Assembly (NCBI RefSeq): GCF_051014685.1
Contig: NC_135048.1
Coordinates: forward strand, 27,670,543 to 27,734,542
Source: Ptiloglossa arizonensis
Taxonomy: Eukaryota; Arthropoda; Insecta; Hymenoptera; Colletidae
Direction of reading: 5' to 3'
DNA: 64,000 bases
Below the pieces are notes generated by a model. It searched no databases. It was not told where the DNA came from and worked only from the letters and a program-made list of their open reading frames with translations. A program made the translations under genes and the position numbers. Shown here piece after piece: positions 53,491 through 64,000 of the stretch (position 1 is the stretch's first letter; the number at the start of each line of letters is the position of its first letter).

Positions 53491-56400
53491 GGACGGTCTA
53501 GAGGAGACAGGGCGGGGAGGGAGGGAGGGCTGGGTGAGGAAGGAACGGAAAGCGGAAAAGAAGGAACACGGACGACGACGGCGACGAACCGGTAGAGAGA
53601 GAGAGAAAGAGAGAGAAAAAAAAATAATAAAGAAAGATACCGGCGAAGAAATCCAACCGGGCGAGGAGACGTTTTCGTGTAAATGCGAAAGGACGGCGAG
53701 GTTTTGGTTCCGGGCGAATAGGAAACACAGGGAGGAGAGAAGAGGAGTGAGCGCAAGCGAGAAACGGACGGATAAAGGAAAAAGGCTAGGGCGGGCGAAA
53801 AGAGATCGAAAGAGGCGGACTAAAGGGGGAAAGGCGAAAAGACGGGGCGAAGAGCGTTAAACGTAAGTCCTTACCACGTTACTTGTACTCCGCAAGTGGG
53901 ACAGTTCGAGTATCGTTTCACGCGTATACCTTCTCGGCTCGTATTAAACGCGAGCTCGTTGCATTCGTGAAAATGGTAAGTGAGTTTTACTGAACGTTCG
54001 TCCCGTTAACACACGCGATACGTTACCGCGAACGACGAACAGAGTTTGAGAATCCGTCTACCGAGACCGCGTCGCGTACGAGAAAATCTGCGTGGACAAT
54101 TTTTTTTCCCAACGAGCGGACGAATTTCGGTGGGTTCTCGTCGACGAGATTTCCGTGGACGCGCTCTCCTACGGTTTGTTGTCGTCCGGTCACCGGTAGT
54201 ACGGTCGCGGAGCATCAACAGGCGGTGAAGATTTTTCGAAAACCGTGAACGCGTCCGCGCCCACGGTCTTCCCTCGCCCGACCTCCTCTCGTCTCTCCTC
54301 GCGAATTTCGCTTATTTATTACCGGCGTGTCCGTCCGGCAGCTCGTTGTCAAATTTTCTCCGGCGAGATATATTTCATTTGGACCCGTGTATACGGCGCG
54401 CGGGCAGACGCGTAACGCGCTCGTCGACAAATATCCAAAGGCGTCTGGTACGGAAAGTTTAAACGGAATCGGACGTGGACGAGTTGAATTCGACCATGCC
54501 GTCGAGAAGGTTAACGAGAAAGAGAGGGAAGAAGCTCGGGAGAAGCAGTGGAAGCAGGGGATCTCTATCTTTAGAGTTCATTCAGAGAATCTTTTACTCA
54601 GGGCCGACGAGCGAGGGCCAAACACGAGTTGACTCATGCTTGAAAGACCAACATACGAAGAGGTGGAGGAGAGAGAGAAATTCAGCAGCGCTCCGCGCCG
54701 GGCAGATGTATCGTTTTTGCCCCGATACGATTCGAATCGAGTCGAATCGAAAGCGGAACGGAAGGGACGCCGGGCCCGCTCGCTACGCGGAAAATATCTA
54801 TTTTAAGCGCGAATTGTATTTTTTTCCGTCGCCGCGTGGAGAGCAGAACTCTATCGGAGGTTGTCGCTCGAGACGGAGGAGGATGTGCGTGTGCTCGAAT
54901 TCGGTGGACGATTTATAACGCTCGCGATAACGGATGCACGGAACGGCTTTGCCGGCCGCGAGGAGCCCTCTGTGTTTACAGTTCGCGGAAATCGAAGGTT
55001 CGGAATAATACGGCCCGCTATCGTCACTGAGCGTCCAGTCTCGTTAGTCTGTCGACGCCCGAGAGCGGTCAACAGGTGCCTGAATTTCGAGGAGCTCGTT
55101 TCTACGGAGTTCCACGAGCATATATATTTTCGGGTGGGGATTACGTCGCGAACCGTACCGGCGCGACAGATTTCGCATGTGATGTTTTATTCCGTGAAAC
55201 GGGAACGTTACACACCCGTTAGAAATTCACGCGGAAAACGATCTCGTCGTCGGATAGACAAACCGGTGAAATACCTACGCGCTTATCGTGGAAACGCGAG
55301 CAGGGATAAACAGAACGAGAGGAACAAAGAGAAATTAGCGAAGATAAGAAACGGCAACGGAAGAAGTCGTAGAAAGAGTAGGAGGAACCGTGCAACAACC
55401 ACCTGTAGCTCATAGCGACACGCCTCTCGAGAAACTCGCTCGGCGAGCGTGCGCGCGCCTTTTCTTGCGAGCATCGAGCCGTCGTCGTTGCGTTAGACTC
55501 TTCCCGACGTTCGACTTCCCGCGTACGTTTTTCCGAAAAATGCGCACGCCGGATACGCGATTCGCCGCCCGTCTCTCCCGTGCCCGAGAGGGAAGAGTAG
55601 GAGACCGGTTGGAAGGGATGGGGTGGGGCGGGGGAGGGGGAGGCACGGAAGATCGAAACGTCGGACAGCCGGGGCCCAACAGCTGTGACAACGATTACGA
55701 ACGTTAACGACTTGCCGACGAATCGAGCCGCGGCCGCGATGTGAAAATATTTTTCGTGTTGTCGACCCGAGAACACGCTTCCTGCTCGTAGGATACGCGA
55801 ATGCCCGACTTCTCCCGCGTTTACCCACGACGGGATCGCGACGCGACGGTTGGAAAGTGCGCGCGAAAGTTGCGTCATTTCCGCGGTGCGAAACTGTTCT
55901 GGAAACGCGGTTGTAGGTACGTACCCGCGATATTCGTAAACACCGTATGGCGATCTTTTCTTAGACCAACGGACGCCACGTTCGTCGAGTTCGTACGTTC
56001 CCTCGAAACTATTTAAAGAGAACGGAATGCATTTACCACTGCGGGCGTATTTACAACGGTTCGTGTTACGAGCCAAGCCGTAGCGGCGATTAATCGCATT
56101 AGATCGTGACGCCTTTCCGAACTCGGTGTACCCCTCGGTGTTTGATTTTAATCGCGGTCCCCCCTCCTTCTCTTCGACGTGTACGAAAATAGACACGAAA
56201 GCTCGTTTCTTGGATGGATTCGCGTCTACGAATGAAAGATTTTTAAATAGACGAACCTACGTCGTTGCTTTCGTTTCGCTTGGGTCGGTTTATTTTCATT
56301 CGGTGACGAGCGAACGTCTCGTCTGGATAAAGATTTCGAAGAAAGGATCGATTAGATCTGTCGTTCGTTCGAATTGTTGAATAAGGTTATACGGCGCGTT

Positions 56401-57884
56401 GTGTAGAATACGTGGAAGCCGATTCGAATAACTCTCGCGTGGATACAAATTTCGAATAACGAATCAAAGACGAATTCGATCGATCGTTCGTTCGGTAAAA
56501 ATTACACCCGCGGTTGAAAAGCGAAATTAAATTTCACGTTGAATTAAACAAGAGCTCGCTCGATCACTCTCCGATCGAACAAACGAGACAAGAATGTTGC
56601 TTATCGCGAGAATCGAACTTTGCCCGTGTTCGATTTTCAAATCGCGACTTCGAATTCGTAACGTCGTCCGGTGGCTGTGAAAATTCGTAGACGTCGATAT
56701 TCGAGACGTCACCGTTGACACGTTCGGAGATCGCGTTAACGCGTAACGCAAATATTATACGGTCGCTTTCATGTTTGGCCGTTAACACTTGGTAACCGAC
56801 GCATCGCGTTTGTATCGCCTCCGTGAACGGAATTACGTTGAAAAATCCATCGAAAAAGCGTCCGAACGCGAAAAAGGGAATTCGTCGACGACAAAGATGG
56901 GAGCGAATAGAGAGAATCGTGTTCGGTTATCGGAACGGAATACATACGTATAGCGAAACGCGCAGCAGCGCACAATGCGGCGAAGCGAAACGAGAGAAGC
57001 GAAAGACGGAGAAAGGCTACACAGCTCGTCGTAATGCGAACCATAGGACGCCAAGCTGTCTGCCCTGCCGGAACGCTGCTTTGCCCCACTACAGTGTTCG
57101 ACGCTAATGTCCAATCGCGACGTTGCTGCCAGCAGTGGCTGCTTCTGTTGTTCTTGTTTCTGTTCCTGACGTTTGTGTTTCTGCTTTTGCTCCTTGCTCC
57201 CGTTTCTGTCTCCGACCGTTTACTGCTCGTATTCGTGCCGCCATTACTTCGGTACCGTTGTCTCGTCGCCGATGTTTCGCAGTTTCTGCGTTTTACGCCC
57301 GCTCCGCCTCGTCGCGAATCAGTTACACGCGTTTCCGTTACCGTGGTTACGATCGCGACGCGATCGACGATGGAACGTCGATGGGGTCGTCGTGGATGAA
57401 ACGACACCGAGCATCAACGGTGGAATAGGGACTAGAGAGTAACGTCGAAACGATGACCAGAGCCGCGATAGAATCGACCACCACAGAGCAGGCTTTGTCC
57501 TACATATGCGAGATAGCACATACGGTCTTGCACTTCTCGAGTCTAACCGGCGGCCTGACCAGCCGGATCGCGTAAATAAATCGTGTGATTCTCCCCTCGC
57601 GGCTTCCTCTTAACCTCCGAGCTGGAGAACCATTCCAAGCATACCGAGAAAGAGACACGCCGGCACTAACGCCGGCAAGGTCTGGAGAAACAGTAGTCTC
57701 TCTCTCTGTCGACGACTGCGCGTATTCTTATACAGTCGCGCTCGCGCGCTGAAAATCGTCCACCGCTCTCGCGTACGCATCGGTCTCCCATAAAATACAC
57801 CGTATAGACGAATGGAACGCGTTTCTCATCGACATGGTCTCTCTATCCGTGTTGTTGCACAGCGCAAAATTTTCATAGAGGAAA
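53491..57884. other. CpG-rich gene desert
   Basis: Over 4 kb of CpG-dense sequence. Long ORFs (up to 325 codons at 55219-56196 minus, 212 codons at 56769-57407 minus) overlap ORFs on the other strand and are Arg/Ser-rich without domains. They follow from high GC content. A strong donor (AAAATG then GTAAGTGAG) at about 53975 could end a noncoding or minimal coding first exon. Confidence 0.35.
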
Positions 57885-58225
57885 ACTTTTACGTACGATC
57901 GTTCGCTCACCGTTATTAGAATTAATTATTAACGAATTAATATGGTATTATTGCCGTTGCGCAATGTAACGTGAAATGTAAAAATTTAATGAGAGGAATT
58001 CTTACGTACGCGCGCGCTATTATTGGAATTAATTCCGTATTAATACGGTGGTATAGCTATTGCGCAATTATAACGTGAAATTGCAAAAAATTTAATAAGG
58101 GGAACATTTTCGTTCTGTCACTCGCGCGTCATTAGCGGAATTAAGATCGTATTAAGACGGTGCTATTGCTATTGTGCAATGTAGCGTAAAATGCGATATT
58201 TTAATAAGAGGAACTTTTACATAAT
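57885..58225. repeat. ~120-bp tandem repeat, three copies
   Basis: Units with TTACGTACG, GGAATTAATTCCGTATTAAT, GCTATTGCGCAAT and TTTAATAAGAGGAA follow each other at about 57890, 58005 and 58115, with moderate divergence. Confidence 0.75.
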
Positions 58226-58440
58226 AAGAACCTCGTAATGAAAATACATTCACTTCCGAGATTTAAATGGTAATTGCGTAAAGGAGCGAACTTAATATTT
58301 TTTAGAATTTTTTCGATTATTTTCTACCACTGCTCCAATCGATTTTACTAAATTTTATATGTAATTGCACCCGTTGTGTAAGTTGCACTTATTTTAACTT
58401 TTTGTTTAAATGGAGCAGCAATGTTTCTTTTTAGAATTCC

Positions 58441-58874
58441 TAGAACGACGATACGTCATTCTGAGTTATAACGAACGATTCGATGTATCGATCCTATTTT
58501 GGGTCCTCGTCAGGAATTAGTGCAAAGTTTAGACTGGCACGTGTTCGATGATCGTAGTACAAGAATAGTTAAACATTCCAAATTATTGCGAGAAGTCACA
58601 GTAGATCGATATATCGTATACAACTTTTGTTACGCAATATTATAATTTCTATAAATTTTTACAAATTAAACTTTTTTTGCAGATTAAAAAATTAAGTAAT
58701 AACATTTTTGTATTTTATAACTATGTGGATGTTACTTATGTTAACAATACCTAACGTTCAACTATACTCGTACCACCATCAATGAACTTTGGCATCAATT
58801 CTTAACGAGGATTCAAATAGAGTCGAAACGTTGAGCCGCTTTTTATAACTCAGAACGGACGTATCATTGTACTA
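58441..58874. mobile_element. 434-bp long-armed foldback element
   Basis: The left end TAGAACGACGATACGTCATT matches the reverse complement of the right end (TAGTACAATGATACGTCCGT), both followed by CTGAGTTATAA. Similarity continues inward for about 90 bases per arm, including TCCTCGTCAGGAATTAGTG against TCCTCGTTAAGAATTGATG. No ORF inside, so a non-autonomous element of an unassigned DNA-transposon family. Confidence 0.65.
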
Positions 58875-60990
58875 AAGACTTTATAAAAAAATATTTTCCT
58901 ATTGCAATTGTTCCGAATTTAGAATATGATGATTTTGATTCTGATTTTTGGATCACCTCGTATATTTCTAATTACGGTACCTCTAAATTTGTATTTGGAG
59001 CATTTGTATTTTTGCAATTTCACGTTTAGCTTTCTCGTTTTCTATTTTATCGATAACCAATTAAAATATTCGGAAAATCTTTGGAAACAAAAAAACGAAA
59101 AATGAGAAGAAAAAATTGACAAAATTTTTATCTAGACAAAAGAATAAAACGTAGATCATTTTTCTTTAAATAAAATTTGCTACTCAAATTAATATATATT
59201 ATATTTTATCGTCATCCATCGGTTCAACAAAATATTGTCCAATTCGGTTTTCGGTCCCAGTCTCGTTCCACGTTACACAATATTTTTATCGTTAATATTC
59301 ATCGCGATATTTTATCGTACGTGTAGTACGAAATCTTGCAAAAAAAATGATAAAAAAGGAACGAAAATAGTAAACTAAAAGCCGGGGTGAATGAAGTTGA
59401 AAAATATGAATCGAATAGGGAGTCCCCGACGGCTGAGGCAGTCTTCTTTTCTTGTCCCGGTTAGCCGGCGTTGTCGACGCACGCTGATTTGCGATCGACT
59501 CTTCGACGCGCTCGCGCCGTAATCGGCACAAAAGATTCGACGATAGGAAAACAGAGACACGAGGGAGAAAGAGGGCGAAAGAAAAGGCGTGTTCGCGCGT
59601 ATAAAGCTCAATCCGAACGACACACCTGTTGAACATTCCTTTGCAAATACCCGCGCGTCGACTACGTGCGTTACATACGAAGTTGCATACGGACGCAGCT
59701 GTGCTTGGCTCGCCTTGGACACGAGCTCGTCACGAGAAACCTCATCTGTTCGGCGAATTCCATGAAAATAAGTTTCATCGATTGTCTTTCGTCGCTCCGG
59801 ACCTTGACTCGGTTCTGTGAAATTTTTCCTGCTCGACTTCGCAGCCGGGAACGTCTCCCCCACCCCTCCCCTCACCCCACCCACCCTCCCCGTGCTCCGC
59901 GCTATTCAACGACGACGTTAATTAAAGAAAGCAGACGGAGCCCGCGGCGGCCAACAGGACGATATAGGGAGCTCAGTTTCGTAACGAAAAATACGATTTT
60001 GTCGATCACGAGCGCAACGAACGTCGCTCGAATCGCCTCCTTTCTTCGTCAAATTCTATTCTTATAAATGGTCCAAGGTCAGTCTCTCGCCTCTTGTCCA
60101 ATTGCATCGGTTGTTCTGTTGCACGGTGCGATACCACCGCGGCAACGAACGAAAGCGTGACGGTGATCGGCCTACTCGATCGAATTAACCGAACGCCCCG
60201 CTCGGGTTCTCGTGAGAGTCCGCGTCGCGTCGGTAATCCCGAAAAGTGGAAACTCCCATCGGCATCCCCCTTCTCTCTACTACTCTCTACTCCCTCCCCG
60301 TGACCGATCGAGACCGATCGATAAACGATCAAAGGGGCTTGGGGGCTTTATCGGAATTGCTTAACGCGCTTAATCGTCGTTCGCTGTCGGCATAGGTTAA
60401 TAGGACTGTTCTTATGTAATTAACGCGAACGATTGACGTCACTGGCTCTTCTATTTATGTAGCCTCTCTTCGACCAACCGACGAATCGCGTCGTACGCGT
60501 TTCAGTTTTTTTTTTTCTCTCCATCCTCGCCGATCGATTCAACGTACACCGAGACGTTTCTACGAAAACGAATGACGCCAGAAACGTACCCTCTTTTTGT
60601 TCGGGCTGTTCCCCGGTCGGCGATGACTTTCAACGCGTACACGGCAGTAGGTTGCCTGTGTTGCCGCTCGATCGGTAAAACGTTTTCGCCCGTCGAACCA
60701 TTGTCGTTCTCGTCGTCGTCGTCGTTGTCGTCGTTGTTGGGGAAGGATTGATTTCGCTCGTGGGTAAATCTCCGACGGGCGTGTTACAAGTGACGCGTTA
60801 AAAGCGGTCGCGCGCGCACCCATTGATCCGCGCGGAGGTGGCGTTCGTTCGTTCGTTCGTTCGCGCGTTTTCTTTTACCTACGGAACGGTTTTCGAAAGT
60901 GTCACTTTTTTGCGTCGGTCTCACGCGGGAGGGGGACGAAAAGGAAGCGCGAGCGAGAGAAGGAAGAGAAACACGGCGAAGATCGGCGAC
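58875..60990. other. Intergenic, no gene recognised
   Basis: AT-rich to about 59.3 kb, then CpG-rich. Overlapping ORFs have no support. CGTCGT triplets near 60703-60737 and GTTCGTTC repeats at 60843-60865 are short microsatellites. Confidence 0.35.
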
Positions 60991-61191
60991 GGTGGAGGTG
61001 GAGGAGGCGGAGGAGGAGGAGGAGGAGGAGGAGGAGGAGGAGGAGGAGGAGGAGGAGGAGGAGGAGGAGGAGGAGGAGGAGGAGGAGGAGGAGGAAGAGG
61101 AGGAGGAGGAGGAGGAGGAGGAGGAGGAGGAGGAGGAGGAGGAGGAGGTGGTGGTGGTAGAGGAGGAGGAGGTGGAGGAGAAGAAGAAGAG
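60991..61191. repeat. (GGA)n trinucleotide repeat
   Basis: About 200 bases, nearly pure GGA with a few GGT/AGA interruptions. It stays open in several frames as poly-Gly, poly-Glu or, in reverse, poly-Pro/poly-Leu. The purine strand could form triplex or G-quadruplex structures. Nothing flanking it looks like a gene. Confidence 0.92.
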
Positions 61192-64000
61192 CTCGGATTC
61201 GCATTTGGAATCGCATACAGGCTCCCTGGCTTCTGTCGACTCAGCCTTTCCCTTCTCGTCGAGGTTACAAACAGCATCTGTACACGTCAGAGCACACCTG
61301 GGTGGTGATCTCGTGTATTAAATTATCGTCGTGTTGATCTTACAAGCGAGCGGGAGATCGTTAGTTTTGCTCCAAGATCCCGCGATCGAGGACGCCGGAC
61401 GCCTCGATCCTCCGTCGTCCGTTCAACCCGCCTATCTCTCCTTCTCCTCCCGAGTTCTTCGGCTTCTCCGCGCGTCCCTCCCCCCGTCCCGCCGGCAACC
61501 CTCGCCCTCCCTTTTTCTCTCGGTCTCTCTGTCCCTCCTTTTCCTATCCCACCACTTTGATCTTCGATCGTGACCAGATAACCAGCACTTTCGCGGCACT
61601 TTCAAAGTACCTCTAGCTACGTACCCAGAGCCTACCCAGAAACTTCTCGAACCTCTTGTCCGACTATATAGATTCTTCGATATATACCTTTCGTCTTCTT
61701 GCTGTTCGCTTTCCAGCCTCGACCTCTGTTTAGAGGTATTTCTCCGCAACACAAACGAATTCCTTTCTCCTCTCTCTCTCTGTTTCTCGTTCTCGCTCCC
61801 TCTCTTTCTCTTTCTCTCCCACTCTCTCTCTCTCTCTTTCTCTCGTTAGTGGGCTGATCGAGTGCTCCTCGGTCCTCGCGATATTCGATTCGTTTCTCAA
61901 GTTCCATACCACGGGGTTCCCGTCGCCGTTGGTCTTCGCCGTTCGTTTCGTTCGCACAACAGCGGAAACATCGGGAAGGAGAACGAGATAATGAAAAGGA
62001 AGAGGGGGGATGGGTGGGTGGTTGTCGTCGGAGAGGGAGGAGACAGACGAAACGGTAATTAGTAGACGTGGGATAGCGGCGGTTTAGGTAAACTCCGTGT
62101 GGATCAATTTAAAGATTAGTGACTCTCGTTTGGCCCCCGCCGCCTCGTTGTCACTTGATTTACGACTCTTATCCTTTTTCGAACCTCCGTCGACTCAGCG
62201 CCTATTTCTTCGTCTTCATTTTTTCCCCCCCACTCGCCACCCTCCTTCGTCTCCCCCACCTCCCCCTTCCGTCCCCCACCCCCCGGGCATTCTCTCGTCC
62301 CTTTTCATTTTATCCCTCCGCATGGTATAACGCGCGTACCACAAGGCACATGTTGCATATGTAGTGGGGAATATCGGTGGCGGCCAAGTGCCTAATTAGA
62401 GGGTTCCATGTCCCCCCTTCTTCCTCCTCCTCCTCCTCCACCAACTCCCCCTCCCACCCTCCCTACTCCCGCGTCCTTCTCCGGTTCTCTTCTTCTTCAC
62501 CGATGAACTCTCCGTACGTCTCTTAATCCTCCGTTCTTTTTTCCATCCTTCCACGCTCCATTCTAAACACCCATTTCCACCTCCTTCTATTTCTCTCTGC
62601 TCTCTCCCCCCACACACACCGAGCCCACCGCCCTCCCCCCTCCCCTCCCCCTCGTACTCCTCCCGAGCCTGGCTGCTCGCCCGCCCGCGTCTCGTGTCCT
62701 CTCCCTCTGCACCCGTTCTCCTTGTCACGCGCGAACGCACAATCGCACAGGTAAAAAGGAGGAATCCTATTCGGAACAACCGGGGCGTTTGACGAGATCG
62801 GTTCCGTGTGCGTGTGCGCACACCATCAGCCGCGGCGAGAATATCACCGAGGCCTTCCTCCTCGCAAGAAGAGACCGAGGAGGAGGCCCCGGGAAGATAC
62901 GGCGCGGAGTCGCGTGTGTACACGTACGAATGTAGTGGGAGACGGACAAACGCAGACGAACACACAGACCGGAGCCGCGAAGTGCACGCGGTCCTAGCGA
63001 GAGAGGGCCCCTCGTGAGCTCGTCGAGCAACTCCTTCTCACGATTGAGTCATCCGGCACAGGAAAAGGACCACCTGGTGAGGAGAGCCAACGATGTATCT
63101 AACGATATAGACCGTTTCGCCCTCGTGGCTCCTTCCTCTTATCCCCGTCGACCGAACTCGATTCGATTCGACTCGACTCGTCTGGACGTCGTTCTGCTTC
63201 CTTCTCTTCTGCGTTTGCGTCCCTCCCTCACTCTCACTCACTCACTCTCCGTCTCTCTCTTTTTCTCTCGCTCTCTCGTGCGCGTGCGCTACACCCTCCC
63301 CCAATTGCTCCGTCTCTTTTTCTCTCTCTTTCTTCGCCGATCGTACGTTCGATGCTTTTCGTTGAAACGTTTCGGTAATTTCTGCGTATTTCGTCGGTGT
63401 GTATTTCACCGCAAAATGTCCTCGAAACGAAAACGAACCTTTTCAATTTCGCTCGCGGACTCGTGTCTTTCCTAGCCGATAGGTGCGCGGGTCAGTTTTT
63501 GCTTGTGCAAGTTTTTTTTTTTTTCATTACAATCTAGTAGCCAGACAATCGAGATTAGTCACGAGATGATGAAATTTTCTGTAATTTTTGCAAGTACGCG
63601 CACACGAACTTCTCGCGAAATTACACTCGGTTGTTTCGCGCTCGAAATATGGCCGCGGTTTTCGGTCGAGTTTCGCCTATTGGTTGTATTCCTTTTTTTT
63701 TTTTCTTACCGATTTTGGATCATTCGTAAATATTCGGTGCTAGATTTACTGGGAGGGATTATCGCGTAGATTTATAACTGTACACGTGAACTCGATGCAA
63801 ATGTGGGAATATGCATATCTTATACACCGGGAGATTATTCACTTTGAAATGCCACATGCATATATATACATACATACATATGTATGCTACATAAAAGGAT
63901 ACAATTTTATTTCAAGAGAATTAGAGTATAGCGATTTAATCAGGATAGCGATTTAATTTGTATTTATTCGTTACAATATATTTTGTTGTACAAATCAAAT
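61192..64000. other. Pyrimidine-tract-rich region, no gene recognised
   Basis: CT-rich blocks (61770-61850, 62400-62660, 63225-63345) alternate with CpG-rich sequence. Possible donors (CACAG then GTAAAAAG near 62751; CCTG then GTGAGG near 63074) have no supported coding partner. ACATAC/TATATG repeats lie near 63849-63890. This could be the promoter side of a gene beyond the right edge. Confidence 0.35.

Noticed and set aside
55219..56196. 325-codon minus-strand ORF in the CpG-rich desert
   Set aside because: Overlaps several ORFs on the plus strand, is Arg/Ser/Pro-rich without a domain, and lies in GC-rich DNA where stop codons are rare.
60902..61321. Poly-Gly, poly-Glu, poly-Leu and poly-Pro frames
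   Set aside because: Direct products of the GGA repeat, open in several frames at once with no gene-like flank.

Overview
This is a window of animal nuclear DNA, almost certainly from an insect and probably a hymenopteran such as a bee. The evidence is short GT–AG introns, AT-rich intergenic DNA beside CpG-dense stretches, TA-flanked mariner-type inverted-repeat elements, and conserved eukaryotic genes that can be assembled exon by exon. The order-level assignment is inference. I see no bacterial genes, operons or CRISPR arrays, and no convincing tRNA or rRNA.

The first 27 kb is a compact gene cluster. (1) A small secreted-peptide gene on the minus strand (2546-2944) has a signal peptide, a furin-type RVRR site and a perfectly aligned 17-residue tandem repeat; I do not recognise its family. 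(2) DRC2/CCDC65, a nexin-dynein regulatory complex subunit, is on the plus strand (4524-7180, six coding exons, 414 aa). (3) RPN2/ribophorin II, an oligosaccharyltransferase subunit, is on the minus strand (7788-11958, 11 coding exons, 668 aa) and converges on DRC2. (4) A very large PHD + TFIIS-central + SPOC protein of the DIDO1/PHF3/Drosophila pps family is on the minus strand (14828-24523, 15 coding exons, about 2,490 aa), with a long AT-rich 3' trailer. (5) ABT1/Esf2, a ribosome-biogenesis RRM protein, is on the plus strand (26111-27066, three exons, 216 aa). For every multi-exon gene the exon lengths and splice phases add up to a single open frame.

From about 27 kb to the end I find no recognisable conserved gene. 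This is a 36-kb desert, clearly more GC- and CpG-rich than the gene cluster. It is filled with at least a dozen unrelated tandem-repeat families (15, 18, 36, 80, ~125, ~130, 140, ~145, 161 and 130-180 bp units), long GA, GAGT, GGA and CT tracts, and several short inverted-repeat elements, including a nested mariner-type cluster and a 434-bp long-armed foldback element. One weak candidate gene lies here, a small secreted ORF at 32907-33152. Isolated strong splice donors next to CpG-rich sequence suggest the desert could be the upstream region or long intron of a gene outside the window.

The most interesting signals are: the uncharacterised prepropeptide; a series of seven ACAAAATGGC motifs (YY1/Pho-like) set at about 161-bp intervals in a tandem repeat, with single copies also near the RPN2 and pps starts; a 15-bp minisatellite with 165-bp higher-order structure that stays open on both strands; and the nested inverted-repeat elements.
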